Shown piece after piece: positions 1 through 11,900 of a stretch of DNA of 64,000 bases. The notes below the pieces were generated by a model. The model saw only the letters and a program-made list of their open reading frames with translations, did not search any database and was not told where the DNA came from. Source of the DNA: Atopsyche davidsoni (Eukaryota; Arthropoda; Insecta; Trichoptera; Hydrobiosidae); assembly GCA_022113835.1 (NCBI GenBank), contig JAILWY010000006.1, positions 62,001 through 126,000 of the forward strand. The letters are read 5' to 3'. Both the position numbers and the translations under genes were made by a program. The stretch's first letter is position 1. Every line of letters begins with the position of its first letter.

Positions 1-367
1 TTGAATTCCGCACTGTATGCTCTTTGAATCTTAAATGTTTTTCTGACGCGCCTTGTTTATTATTATATATGTATATCGGGAATAATCAGTGAATACAATA
101 AATAACGCACTTGAATCATACCGACCTTTCCGCAGTATTTATTCAACGATTTATTATTTATAAAAAAACATCACGTTGTGTATAAAAATAGACAAATTTA
201 CTCACTATTTAATACATAATTTTTTTGAGTACTATTTGTACGACTTAATTAGAACTTTGATCTTGTTGAGGGACAAGGCATTTGATTGGTGAAGATCCAT
301 TATTGTAATGATTAAAAGTAACTTTGTATTTTTGTCTTCACTTTGAGTTTATTAGAATTATTTGCAT

Positions 368-406
368 AACTAGTTTTGACCCTATACACCGGGTCATCAT
401 CAGATG
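368..406 (-). ncRNA. Near-canonical hammerhead-ribozyme-like motif
   Basis: On the minus strand: stem I strand GCAT, exact core CUGAUGA, one extra U, stem II GACCC/GGGUC with an 8-nt loop, AAAA (canonical GAAA with G12 changed to A), palindromic stem III ACUAGU, U17, then AUGC pairing back to stem I. Only G12 and the extra U depart from consensus. The surroundings show no intact element. Confidence 0.45.
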
Positions 407-3400
407 CATGACTAAACTTTGAACTTTTTTTCCTGCTTTGAACGTAATGCCATCGCTACTTTTGTATAGTGAGTTAAACTATATTTATTTAAAAATAACC
501 GAGACTTTAACGAAGTAAAGTCAGGACATTCAATAAAGCCAGGCTCGCACGTCCTGGCCGTGGTTTACTCCCGGCAATTACACTGAAAGCAATTCGATTA
601 AATTGACCTGGGATTGAAATCCGGTCGCAGTGGCTTCTATTGACCGTCGGAACCAATGTAAACGTACATATTGAAGATTGCGAACAAAAATTAAATCATC
701 GTCTCCTATTAACCATTTTCCAATCTGTCGAGGAATCAAAGTAGCAGTCTTACTCCTTATGCGAGGGGGATGATTTGTAGATAAGCTTCGAGGATGAATC
801 TCGTGTCCTGAAGCGGTGTTTTAGCATGGATAAAATATCTACACTTTGATTCAAAGATTAAATATATAGGAAAATATCTCGTTCATGTATTATTTTTTAA
901 ACTTGAATAGCGTCTTAACGTCAATGAATGTGGTCGGTATATTGTTTGTGAAATTTCCTAATTGCGCATAATACAATGTCGGAATTCCAGACCGTAGGGA
1001 ATATTGCAAGTGACCACAAGGGCGGATGCAACAGGTTTTAAGGAACCAAATACATTATATAAAAGAATTAAACTCCGTCCTGTGCTCATTCCACCGACAG
1101 TGTTGAGACGTGTCTAGTTTTTTTTGCTAATTTAAAAATATTATATATTGAGTACTCGAGAAAGACGTCTCAATCGATTTCGTGACAAGTTTTAAACAGC
1201 GATAAAGTAATTTGCTATAGAAAATCGTGAGTGTTTTTGATTAATATAATATTTATTGCATTCTGGCGCAACGAAAACGCAAGTCTGGAGCGTTATGTAA
1301 TAATTAAATCTAATCCGTTGTTGATTAAAACATTGCATATTGTTTTATAATAAAAGTTAATAAAAAAGTGCGAGGCTTGTGAAATATCACCCGACTAAGG
1401 CCCAAACACAGAAATATTAATATAATATAATATTTTGCACTTTCAATTGTGATTAATTGTTTTCTTAGTTTTTGGAAATACACATGTTTTTTCAGGTGTA
1501 AAACAAAATATTCGTTCTCAGGTTTCACAGTAAATAAATAAAACCCTGTATATTGGTTTTATTTTACTAGTAATATTCTACTTTGTATCTGTACGTGGTT
1601 TGAGTGAAACTGTATATCGGTTGGAACTATTGTGATGTCCAGCACCATGTATAATTTTTTTTTTTTTGTTTTCCTACAACATTTAATAAAATGTAGAGTT
1701 TTTACCGTTGAGAGAGGAAGTGTGAGTACACGGCTTTCAATATTTTTTTCGTGTTCCGGAAAAACTCTGCTTCAATATTGTATAGAGCAAAATACTGTCA
1801 CATCCTTTGTGCAAACCCCGCCGGATGTTTCTGACGCTGAAAAGTTCAATAGGTTTTTGTGCACATTGTAATTTTTTTAATTTAAAAACTTCCGAAACGA
1901 AAATCAAATCTATTTTTTACATTTTCGCTTTAGTCGAAAAATGGCATGAAACAATAACACTGTAAGTAAAAAAATTGTTCTTTTTATACTATTAATATTT
2001 ATCGGGAACTCAGTTTTCATATTAATAGTAAAAAATCTTTTTCATACAGCAAATATTTTTTTTAATTTGTAGTATCGATTCATATGTGGTCGTGTTTTCA
2101 GCAATGTATTTTAATCATTTTATATACGTAAATGTATTAGAAATAAGTAAAAAATAACAACGTAATAAAGTTTTCACAATTGAGAGTGTAATTTGAAAAA
2201 TTTATATCGTCCTGTCTAGTAGGCTTTCGTAAAAGTTGTCTCATTACAAGAAAATATAACCATCACCCCTTCTTACATCCCTTATCTGGGGGCTGCGTAG
2301 GCAACTTTAATATTTACGTTTTGTCGTCGCTCGGTTTTTTTTGTTTAGAAAATGAAACTGGTCTCGGACGATATCATTTAGGAATATATTTTTAGCGCAG
2401 CTCCCGGCGGCACAATAAAAAATTCCTCCTCCAAAAATAAATTGCACAGATTTTTTAAAAGAGATTGCTTCGTCTTTTTATTTGGTTTCCACAATGCAGA
2501 TGCCAGCTTTGTAACGAATCCAACGAACCGAAATCGAATCACTTAAGAAAATGGCTCAACCAAAACAGATTTGTGTACATACCAACCCATTGGGTATTTC
2601 TTAATTTTTAATCGTATATAAATAGATGTACAAAATATAGTTATATACGTGTGCCATAATGTATGTATCAAGTAAAAAATACTTATCACGTAAAAACCCA
2701 TCGTTTTCTAAAACAAGTTTTTGATAAAAAAAAAATAGATAGAGCCACTCCATAATTTGTCGTTTCTGGGAATCCTCTATGCCGGTTTACCTTCTGCTTG
2801 CATTGCAAAACTACTGTCGGACCTGATTCCAGTTAATTATATTTATGATAGAGCAACTCTTGCCTCACGTAAATTTAAGGTGCACAAGCACAATAACCCG
2901 TTCACATCACATAAATGTCAAGCTAAAAGTATGGTAATAAATGTGTAATGTGTAAAAACGTGCAACGTGTATAGGCTGATCAAAAATAGCTTTGTTGTGG
3001 AAAAGTATTGTCCCTAAAAAAAACCCAAATCGATAGCAGCAGGAATAATATAATTAGTCATGTCTCCACAAATCATTTTTCGCGTTGTTACTAATGTTTA
3101 AAAAATATATAAAAATATCGAAAGCCGATTTTCATCCTAGGTCATTGACACAGTAGATTTTGCGGTGAATAAATGAAATGTAAGAATGTCTAACCGCGGC
3201 TAATTTTATATTGAAAGCGTATAAAAATATATTTTTAAGAAAAACGTTGATTTATTTTGAAAATTTTATAAATTATGAGACATCCTTAGATTGTAGGATT
3301 TTTTTTAAAAATCTTATATTGTGTTTTTGTAAAACAATATATACAGTATTGATTTAAAATTTAATTATCAAAACCAAGATTTAATTGTGTAAACGAAGCT

Positions 3401-4725
3401 GTGTAATTTAGTTTCAGGTATTTGATGCATAGTCTGAAACTAAGAACCATTATAATTATACAGGAACATCTCGATTATTTCTTGTGAGCCGTCTTGATTA
3501 ATCTTGGGGCCTACTCGCTGGAGATACCTCTGGGGCGTTGTACGTAAAACGCTGTTCAACACCACGTCATATGTTAGGATGATAGAAGGGTGTATCTAAA
3601 CCACCCCTAACTTGTACCGAAGGTAGCTAATTACCATCACCATTAAAGAAATAACAGATTAAACATAGGATATCTGAAATGCGAGTCTCAAAAGTGAGCA
3701 CTCCGAGATGCGACACACTCATTTGAAATATCTTGCATTTACGTATATATTTCGAATTTCATTGATCAATACATTTTTTAAAAATATAACACTGTCTGTT
3801 GAAAAGATTAGAGTATCTGAGATGAAACGTCGGAAACAATAAAAAATCGTGATGCGATGTAGTAAATAAGAACCATCTGCTGCTAGTAAAAAACCTGTTA
3901 ACAAATTAGGTACAAATTCAACGCAAATTTTTTATGCCTCCGGTTTTATGTAGGAGAGGTTCTAAACAATACTTGGAATGTTATAATGTCTAACTACAGC
4001 TGTTGTATTTCAGCAGTATCTTCTGGGAAACTTCCCACCTCTTGTCCCTCTCCCCTTCCTGTCTTTTCAGCTATGATTTGTGTGGGAATAATCTTAAATG
4101 TTCATCATTTTATGAACTATGTACAGAAATTGTTACATAGTTTTAGTTATAATATTAAATTACAAGATGGGATACAATAACCATTTAATGCACGGTTTAA
4201 CAAAAGCATAATGTTGGGTTCAAAACTACTTGTTTTTTTTGCGGCATAGTGATAAACTTTTCCCCTATTATTGGTTTTATTAAAGGTTTATTGGGTGTGA
4301 AGTATTTGTAAGATATGCATTTCATATTTGCAATCTTACAACGTAATTTTTTTTAAAGATTTTGTATAAAAAACCAGGGCATTTCATCGTCTTAGAATAA
4401 ACGCTTTGGATAAATTAGAAAGATACGAAAATCTTCTCAGAAAGTTCTGGAAAGAGTTGGTAATATTCTTGCAGAAGGAAAAGTGCTCAAGAGAAGCAAA
4501 ATATTTTCAGTATCCATTAATCAATTCTATTAATTAATTGCTTGTAACACAATTTAATTAAAATATTTTTTTAAAATTGCTTGTGTTAAAGATCACAATT
4601 ACCCACTTGATAAATCAGATTAAATATTTAAAACGAAAATTTCACTCTTCGTAACTGTACTATTTTTCACAGTTAAAAAAACACACACACACGAGTAACA
4701 TAATGTCTGTAGTGCTCACGGAATG

Positions 4726-4783
4726 GATATACAACGACCCTGTTAAGTTTTCATTCCATTAAGTGGGGCGGGGGTCGTATATC
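4726..4783. repeat. Interrupted palindrome
   Basis: GATATACAACGACCC and GGGTCGTATATC pair over 12 bp with a 3-base bulge, with a loop of about 30 bases. Possibly a small fold-back relic. Confidence 0.6.
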
Positions 4784-6668
4784 ATCCCCACCCCTAGTAG
4801 TGACTACGTTTTATCTTTATCATTCAAGCCTCAGACCTGCCCGAGAATGAGGAAAGGTTTCAGTTTAAATGTGAATAATGATCTGGAGAATTTGATTACC
4901 GCCTTGTGACCTTTGGCTTATTGTGTTCCCCGTTTTTACATGCTCTGTAATTTGATGTTACCGAAAGTTCATAACCGGACTTTTCACAACAGCAAAAAAC
5001 ATAGCACGTCCTGAAAAGGTACTTTTCCAATTTGTTTCAGTGACTCTCGTTTCAAACAGTCGTCATTACTATAGCATAGTATATATTTTTCTGAAAAAAT
5101 ATATTGAAAAAAACTTTGCTCAGTTAAATTTTTGATCGAGTCATCTAAGGAAAAATAATTATATAACTGAATAATAACATATGTTATAAATATATTTTGC
5201 ATGTAACACACCTGTGTTATAATAAAAATAAATTAATGACGAAAGTATTTTTTTCATTTAGGTCGCAGGAAGCACAATATTAGTTTCTTTATTTTAAATT
5301 TTACTTAAATGTACGTTTTTTTATTTTACATTTCATAATACAAGTTTCGTCTTAACTTCGTTTAGAATAGATAACACTAAAAGTGCTTTTACTTTATACA
5401 CTTAAGTCGGTCTTCTGGGTGCACTGACATTATACTTTTAAATGAAAATATTAACATAGTAAAACTGCATGTGTACTTTTTGTGTAATATATATTAGTAT
5501 TCATTGTAACGAAATATTTGAAAAGTAAATCGTCTTTGCAAGTATCTTTGACTGTATTCTTTAATATCGTATTGAATGTATTATATATTTTAGCTTTTCT
5601 TATAACAAAGGTTTATACTTAGAATTTTTCATAATGAATTTTCTTAGAGGTTGTAATGGGCACGTGTCTGTTATTTCAGCGATATTTTGAGATATTTCTC
5701 CTTGCCTCGTGTTTCATATTGCTTTTTGTTAAAATTACTAGGAATTCCGCTGTTTATAGTTTAATAGTGTTTTGAATTAGCTGTGTTATATTTAGTATAA
5801 ATTTTGGAAATTTTGGTTTCGCTCATTTTGCATGTACAGTATGGTTCAACCTTATGAACATTGAAAAGGAATACAATTTATTGATACTGTCAAAAAAGCT
5901 TTGCGAATAGTCATATCATTTTATCTAAAATTATTTTTCAAAGTCAATTTGTATCGCTCATTGTTTCAACACAATGCATACGAACAATGATCCCAGTTAT
6001 CAAATAAACAAGCGACCTGGCCGGAGATCAGTCAGGGTGGAGATTGATCGCCCCTCGCAGCCTCCGGCGGACACGGCACACGTTATCTATCAAATGCCCG
6101 CGCCGAGCTCGGCTCAACAAATGTGGCGTGACGAGTTAATGTGCCGCGGCACGCCACGGGCGCTGGCAATTCTGCCCCTTTTCTCCAGCGGGCAAAAAAA
6201 GACTTTGACAAAAAGACAATCCGTATACATCAGGGCTGAGCAACCTCTTTGCTGACGTTAAGTCTATTTTTGTCTACAGGGATGTATTGAAAGTTTTTTT
6301 TATCTCTGACAGACACTTAAATTATTATTATACAGGGTGTGCTTACAATGCGGTGTACGGCTATTCTCTCAGGTTGTGGGACTTACAAGGTGTAGCCCAG
6401 ATGGATTCTATATTTTTGTTATTGAATTTGTATAGGGAAAAATATAATATACTAGATATCTTTAGAAAGTATATTGCGCCTGTCGGGCCGCAAGCTTTCG
6501 GCGCAGTTGCGAAGTGATTTGCTCGACTGCCAGGCGCAAAGTACGGGTTTATATTGTATCGTAAAAATAAATGTTTATGTGTATCGTAAAAATAAATGTT
6601 TGATCGCATTGAAATTAATATTTTTGAATAAAATACTTGAGTGATTTTCCACATTGTCGTTTTTATTA

Positions 6669-6713
6669 GTGACCGGTTTCGCAAACCTTTCACGTTGGCA
6701 TTATCAAACAGAG
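6669..6713 (-). ncRNA. Hammerhead-ribozyme-like motif, - arm
   Basis: The minus-strand twin of the motif at 6726-6770. Stem II has one mismatch (GCCAAC/GUUUGC); GAAACCGGUC is intact. Confidence 0.35.
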
Positions 6714-6725
6714 TTCATAATATCG

Positions 6726-6770
6726 CTCTGTTTGATAATGCCAACGTGAAAGGTTGGCGAAACCGGTCAC
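6726..6770 (+). ncRNA. Hammerhead-ribozyme-like motif, + arm
   Basis: Order of parts: UUGAUAA (core CUGAUGA with two changes), stem II GCCAAC...GUUGGC (6 bp, perfect), GAAA, then ACCGGU, a palindrome able to form stem III only between two molecules, and C before the expected cut (GUC^A). The G8-to-A change would be expected to abolish cleavage. Confidence 0.4.
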
Positions 6771-8732
6771 TAATAAAAATGACAATGTGGAAAATCACTC
6801 AAGTATTTTATTCAAAAATATTAAAATGGAATTCCACCAAGTAGTCTCTGTCAAAGATATTGAATTTCGCATTAAAATTGATAAAAATTATGTGGTTTTA
6901 TTTGATTTAAGGGCGTGAATTTATTTTTCAAAATTTCAGATAATTTTTTGGTTACTTAAAAATATATTGTTTTACAAGAGTTATTTTATTTTCGGTTAAT
7001 GCTATTTGCATTTTATCTTCTAAATATGTATATTCAATACATTTAATTATAAACTCGAATTTTTTTTAAAAAAATATATATATTTTGAGATCATTTTACA
7101 TAAAAGGATACTAAGAAAGTATGATAATCAAAAAAATATTTTTGGTCGCTTTGTCCAGGGCAGGAAAATTTTAGTGACTTAAATATTATATTTTAGCTTA
7201 GCCTTCCAGTTTAATTGACTATAAAACTCTTTGTGGAGCGGCTTAGCTGCCGTCCCTGTTTTTTTTTTTTCTTACTTGTATTTTGTATGAAAAGCTTTCA
7301 ATGTCGGCATACAGAATCCCCGGCGGGCCTGCAAAGTACAGCATTGTGAATGCAGCCAGTCTCCTCCACGTCTACTTTCTAAGGTTGAGTCTCCGAGAAA
7401 TAAAAGCCTGTTGACCTAGTAAGGCTTTGATAAAATACTTTGCTATCTTTTACGAGCTTATAGATAAAAAAAAAAAAAAAAAACGATAACCTCCGTTGAA
7501 GTATTATCTCATGCCCTAGTTAAAAATTATCAAATAACGTCCTTTTGTTTTGTGTGCTTTTAATTTTCGCTTGGTTATTAAAACTGAGTTATTCTTTCAG
7601 TATACATTTATTACCCAAATGCGACTACAATTCTCGTTTATCTGAACAATAAGAAGATATATAAATTAATTCATGAGCTTATTTAATATCATTATAATTA
7701 AAATAAACTCGCGACTATTTTAGACAGTCCGAGTTTTAGATGGTGGAATAATAAGTAATTCATAGTATTATACGAGCTGAGGTTAATTGTCGTGAATTGT
7801 AAAATTACTTTGTAACTCAAAGTAAGCTAGTGGCCTAATTTAATTAACAATGAAGCTTACAAAAGTAACGGAAAGCACCCTTGTATAATAAGTGTTTTTT
7901 TCACTATAGACAGATTCCAAACGGCGCCGCTGTATATAATTAAGGTCTTAACCTAATATATTTGTATAAAACTACTGTAATATTTTAGTGTTAATTGATT
8001 TATATTGTCACAATGAAAATATATGCAAACGCTTAGTCTCATAAATGTAGATAATAATACACACATAGCATAAGTTGATAAATTGTTTGAAAAGATCATC
8101 CGATTGTAATTATAGAAATATAGTTAAAATGAACAATTTTTAATGGGTTTTTATTTTTGTATTCACAGTATTTGAAGTATTCTAAGATCGTGGTTAATGT
8201 TTACTTGTTTTTTTTCCTATTTTTTTTTTAAAACTTGGACGTGGCATTCATTATAACTTTTGCTCTGACCCGGGCTTCGAAACTTATAATGCAGTAGTTT
8301 TTCAGAATCCCAATTAGAAGTTGTAATTGGATTATAGGAAATATGAACGGAAACTCTGCATCGATACATATCAATAACTAAAACACGCTTTTTAATTAAA
8401 AATAGTTGTACATTGTCACAGTTGAATTTATGTTTTTATCTATCTCTAGTGGTGTGCGGTGAGTTTTTAAGTCAGTGTATGTTGTTTTATTAGCAAAAGC
8501 GTTTTTATATATATAGCTTCAGGCTTGTATGCCCAATGTGACTAAGTGTGTTGAAATTTGCGAAATAGACTATGACTTCCCCATAAGGAGTCGGGAGAAT
8601 AAATGGAAATGGACAGGTTAACAGTCGATCTAAGTTTCGTGTGTGAAGCATTTTATTTACCTGCATGTCTTTCTTTCAGATTCATTGCGTGTCTTGTTGT
8701 GCAAGGGTTTAATTGAGTGTGTTGTATTGCAG

Positions 8733-8905
8733 GCATACTCGTGTTGGCAGTGGTGACAGTGATGTCATCTCTGATGGGTCCTGCGGAGGCTCAGAGGCGA
8801 GGTCCTCCCCCACGTGCCCCCGTCTTCCCTCCGCGCCCTCCCTCAAACGAGACGGTCCAGGCCCTCAGCAGCGGCATCGAGAAGTTCTCCCTGACTCTTC
8901 TCTTG
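8733..8905 (+). CDS. Serpin core exon: signal peptide and N-terminal extension
   Basis: The acceptor is ttgcag at 8727-8732 and the donor is gtatgt at 8906. The exon opens with the last two bases of a codon, so the start Met is probably on an upstream exon; an in-frame ATG at 8762 would cut the hydrophobic segment. It encodes a hydrophobic run ([15 protein letters not shown]), a likely signal-peptidase site after PAEA, a Pro/Arg-rich linker, an NET glycosylation sequon, and helix A ending FSLTLLL. The end is phase 0. Confidence 0.85.
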
Positions 8906-11900
8906 GTATGTTGAATCTTCTATCTACACCGCTTACTTTTACCACCGTGATATTCTAGATCATAGGTTCCCAAAGTGGTCAATGTCGACCCCCAGGGATC
9001 GATTCCGCCCTGCAAGCTATCGATGATAGCGAAAAATTAAATTGGCGGTCCACGAACTGTAAATGGGAGTCTACGAGAGTGGATCTCATTTAAGCAGGTC
9101 ATCACCAAAATTTGGGCAATCCGTAAATGTTATAATGCACCTAACACAGATTGTACCTATGTACTTACATAATAACGCTGTTTATCCTGCATTATGAAGG
9201 TTTTTGTTAGCTTTTCATCTACATACCTTGTGGAAAGGGATTTCAGTGCGGTTGTCAATCTTCTTTAAAAAAAAAAAGAAATAGATTGGAAATCACTGAG
9301 CGAGGAGATTTAAGCTTAAATCTGACTTATTTGATGCCAAATATTAAAAATTTTCTATCAAAGCATCAGACTCATCCCTCCCATTAAAAATATTGATTTT
9401 TTTTTTGTGAATAGAACTATATTTGCATTTTGTGTATTTTAATTAATAAAGGTATAATTAACTTGACATTTATTTTAACTTTTATTTTTTTTAATCCACT
9501 ATACAGTTAACCCTATAAAAGTGAGTTGTTCTATATAAGGTGTCAAAAATATGATTGAAGATTTAAAAATTCAATATTAGCAAGGCAGGGGTCTACGAAA
9601 AACAGGAAAACTCAACAAGGACAAATTATTTTGGGAACCTATGTTCTAGATGTTTTGCGTTTTGTTCCTACTGCTGATCGTTGCTTCAACGGTGTCATAA
9701 AAACAAGTTTTTGCTCAAAATCATTTAATTTTTTCTACATCACAAAATTTAAGTAAACATATTAAAACTAACATTACTTCAACGAGTCGCATAAAATTGT
9801 AACTCGTACGGTGTGCATATTGGAAAGCTTATCCAATAATAAGCTTCTGAGAAGCTGCCCTGTACATTGTACAAAAGCATAGTTTTGAAAATATCTCCGC
9901 TGACAAGCTGGAGTTTGGAACTGTACCAAGTTTGCAAGTTGAAGCATGTCTCAATTTGCCTCTCGAGCGTGACATCTCAAAGGAGCGATCTCATCCCTTT
10001 GCCTCTGTGCACCCAAGGCAGTGCAATTAATTAGCACCAACTCGCGAGACAGACCTCGCTTAGTATAATCACCCCATTTCTTAAATATTCCATTCTGACG
10101 TTTATTTTCTTTGCGAGTTGACTTTTACTTTACGGCCCGTGATGTCATTTCTCACGATGAGACCAACTTGGTAATTATATTATTTAGATTGTTCAGCTCG
10201 GCTTTTGAATTAATCGGCTCGGGAAACTCGGCGACTTTCACAGTGGAGTTCTTCTCCGAGGTAATTAAAATTTTAATAAGTTCGCGGACTTAACTAAAAG
10301 AAAACGAGCCGGAGTAGTTATGAGCGTCGAGTGTAAACTACACTTTTAATTTTACAATAACACGAGTAATTCAGCTGTAAATTTTTACACAGTAAATTTA
10401 CGCAAAAAATATATTAACGGTTTTAATACAAAAGTGCTCACAATAAAAAAAAAATTATACATATTTGGTTACACGGAAAGGTTCTCAGGTATCTAAGAGT
10501 CTTTAAAAATATAATTTCAAGGGAAAAACAAGGGTTTTTTTTTAATCGTATATTAATGGTTGTGTAATGTTCCAGCGCGCAGGGATCGATCAGCCCGGCC
10601 AGAACTCCGTGGTGAGCCCCTTCTCCGTGTGGGCCATGCTCACGCTGCTCACCGAGGGGGCTGGCGGAGGCACCTTCCAGCAGATGAGCGAGGTCCTTCG
10701 CCATCCCAAGAACAACCCCGGTCTGGTGCGCAGCGCCTACAACACCATCGAGAAGTACTTCACCGTCAAGACCCCCACCATTGAACTGCAGACCGTCAAT
10801 GCCATCTTCAGCGACACCAGAAAACCGGTATGTTATTCCAGCGACTAACAAAACACCCTCAAAAAATTCGCCCAGCCAACAGAAATATCATTAGGATAGT
10901 TTATTTATGAATATATTTTTTCACTAGATTCGTCGAGAATTTGCAGAGCTGGCCAGAGACACGTACAGTACAGACATCCTGCCCGTCAACTTCTTGGACG
11001 CCAGGACTGCCAAGGTCATCAACACGCAGATTGAGAGGTCCACCGGCGGGAAGATCAAGGACATCGTCAACGCTGGTGAGGAGTCACTATTTTTTAATTT
11101 TCATCAACAAGCGAGACCATTAGTAACTATTGTAAAAAAAAGCATGTCAATGACCTTTTTAGGTGTACGCAGATTTATGACTTGATATAAGAAATTATAA
11201 GGATAATTGCGACTGTCGATTTCTTAAAATATACAACGTTATACTAAAATGCAAATTGTTAGATTAAGTAAGCTAAGTTACGTTTTTGTTTCTTTCTAGA
11301 CGACTTGAGAGACGCCCAGATGATCATGACGAACGCCATCTTCTTCAAGGGCCAGTGGACGATGCCCTTCAACAGGTCTCTCACGAAGCGCGAGCCCTTC
11401 TACGACGAGAAGAACCGGGCCATCGGCGAGGTCAACATGATGTACCAGCGCGGCGCCTTCCCCTACGTCAACATGAAATCCTTCCAGGCCCACGTCGTCG
11501 AGCTGCCCTACGGAAAGGTACGCATCACGTTACTTCCCGTTAAGACCATCCGAGGGCGAACGTAGGCTACAGATCCAATTTCAAAACGTTTAAAAAATAG
11601 TCTCTTCTTCGGGCAAAGACTTCCACGTATGCTCTCAAACTATGTCGATTTTTTTATTGGGTACACGAATAATGGGTGCGGCCTGGTGCTATAACCCTTG
11701 CACTACCGCGGCTCTGTAACTAAGCGAGAATTTTAAATGTACAAATAAACGTATACGCTTAATTAAACGCTTAACGACTTTCAGTATTGTATTTGATGTA
11801 AATATTTTGATTATCTGTGACGCCTTTTTTGTGTACTTTGAACGTATTATTAAAATGTAAATTAGTTTGATTTTTTTAAAATGGCTTAGTACATTAGTGG

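Larger units (their letters stand above)
6620..6867. mobile_element. Fold-back retroelement with hammerhead-like motifs, copy 1
   Basis: Flanked by an imperfect 15-bp duplication (6605-6619 and 6868-6882, two differences). It contains 99-nt inverted arms (6615-6713, 6726-6824) with a 12-nt loop, then a tail AATGGAATTCCACCAAGTAG...GAATTT. Each arm carries GAAACCGGTCAC downstream of a stem. A long variable-length TSD fits target-primed reverse transcription, not a DNA transposon. Penelope-related or retrozyme-like origin is inferred. Confidence 0.7.
1..8732. other. AT-rich 5' flank or first intron of the serpin gene
   Basis: I see no convincing exon here; the open frames are short and have no family signature. 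The first serpin exon (5'UTR and start Met) may lie here or beyond the left edge, because the exon starting at 8733 begins with two bases of a split codon. The stretch does hold a hammerhead-like motif (368-406), a hairpin at 4726-4783 and a fold-back insertion (6605-6882). A GC-rich patch at about 5990-6190 lies in a 93-codon frame that I do not recognise. Confidence 0.6.

Noticed and set aside
3815..3840. CTGAGATGAAACGTCGGAAAC resembling a hammerhead core
   Set aside because: GAAACGUC is present but stem II is absent, so no ribozyme fold can be drawn.
5974..6255. 93-codon frame in a GC-rich patch
   Set aside because: Composition reflects the GC patch; no motif, no splice context, no family resemblance.
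10438..10851. 137-codon minus-strand frame
   Set aside because: Antisense shadow of a serpin exon.
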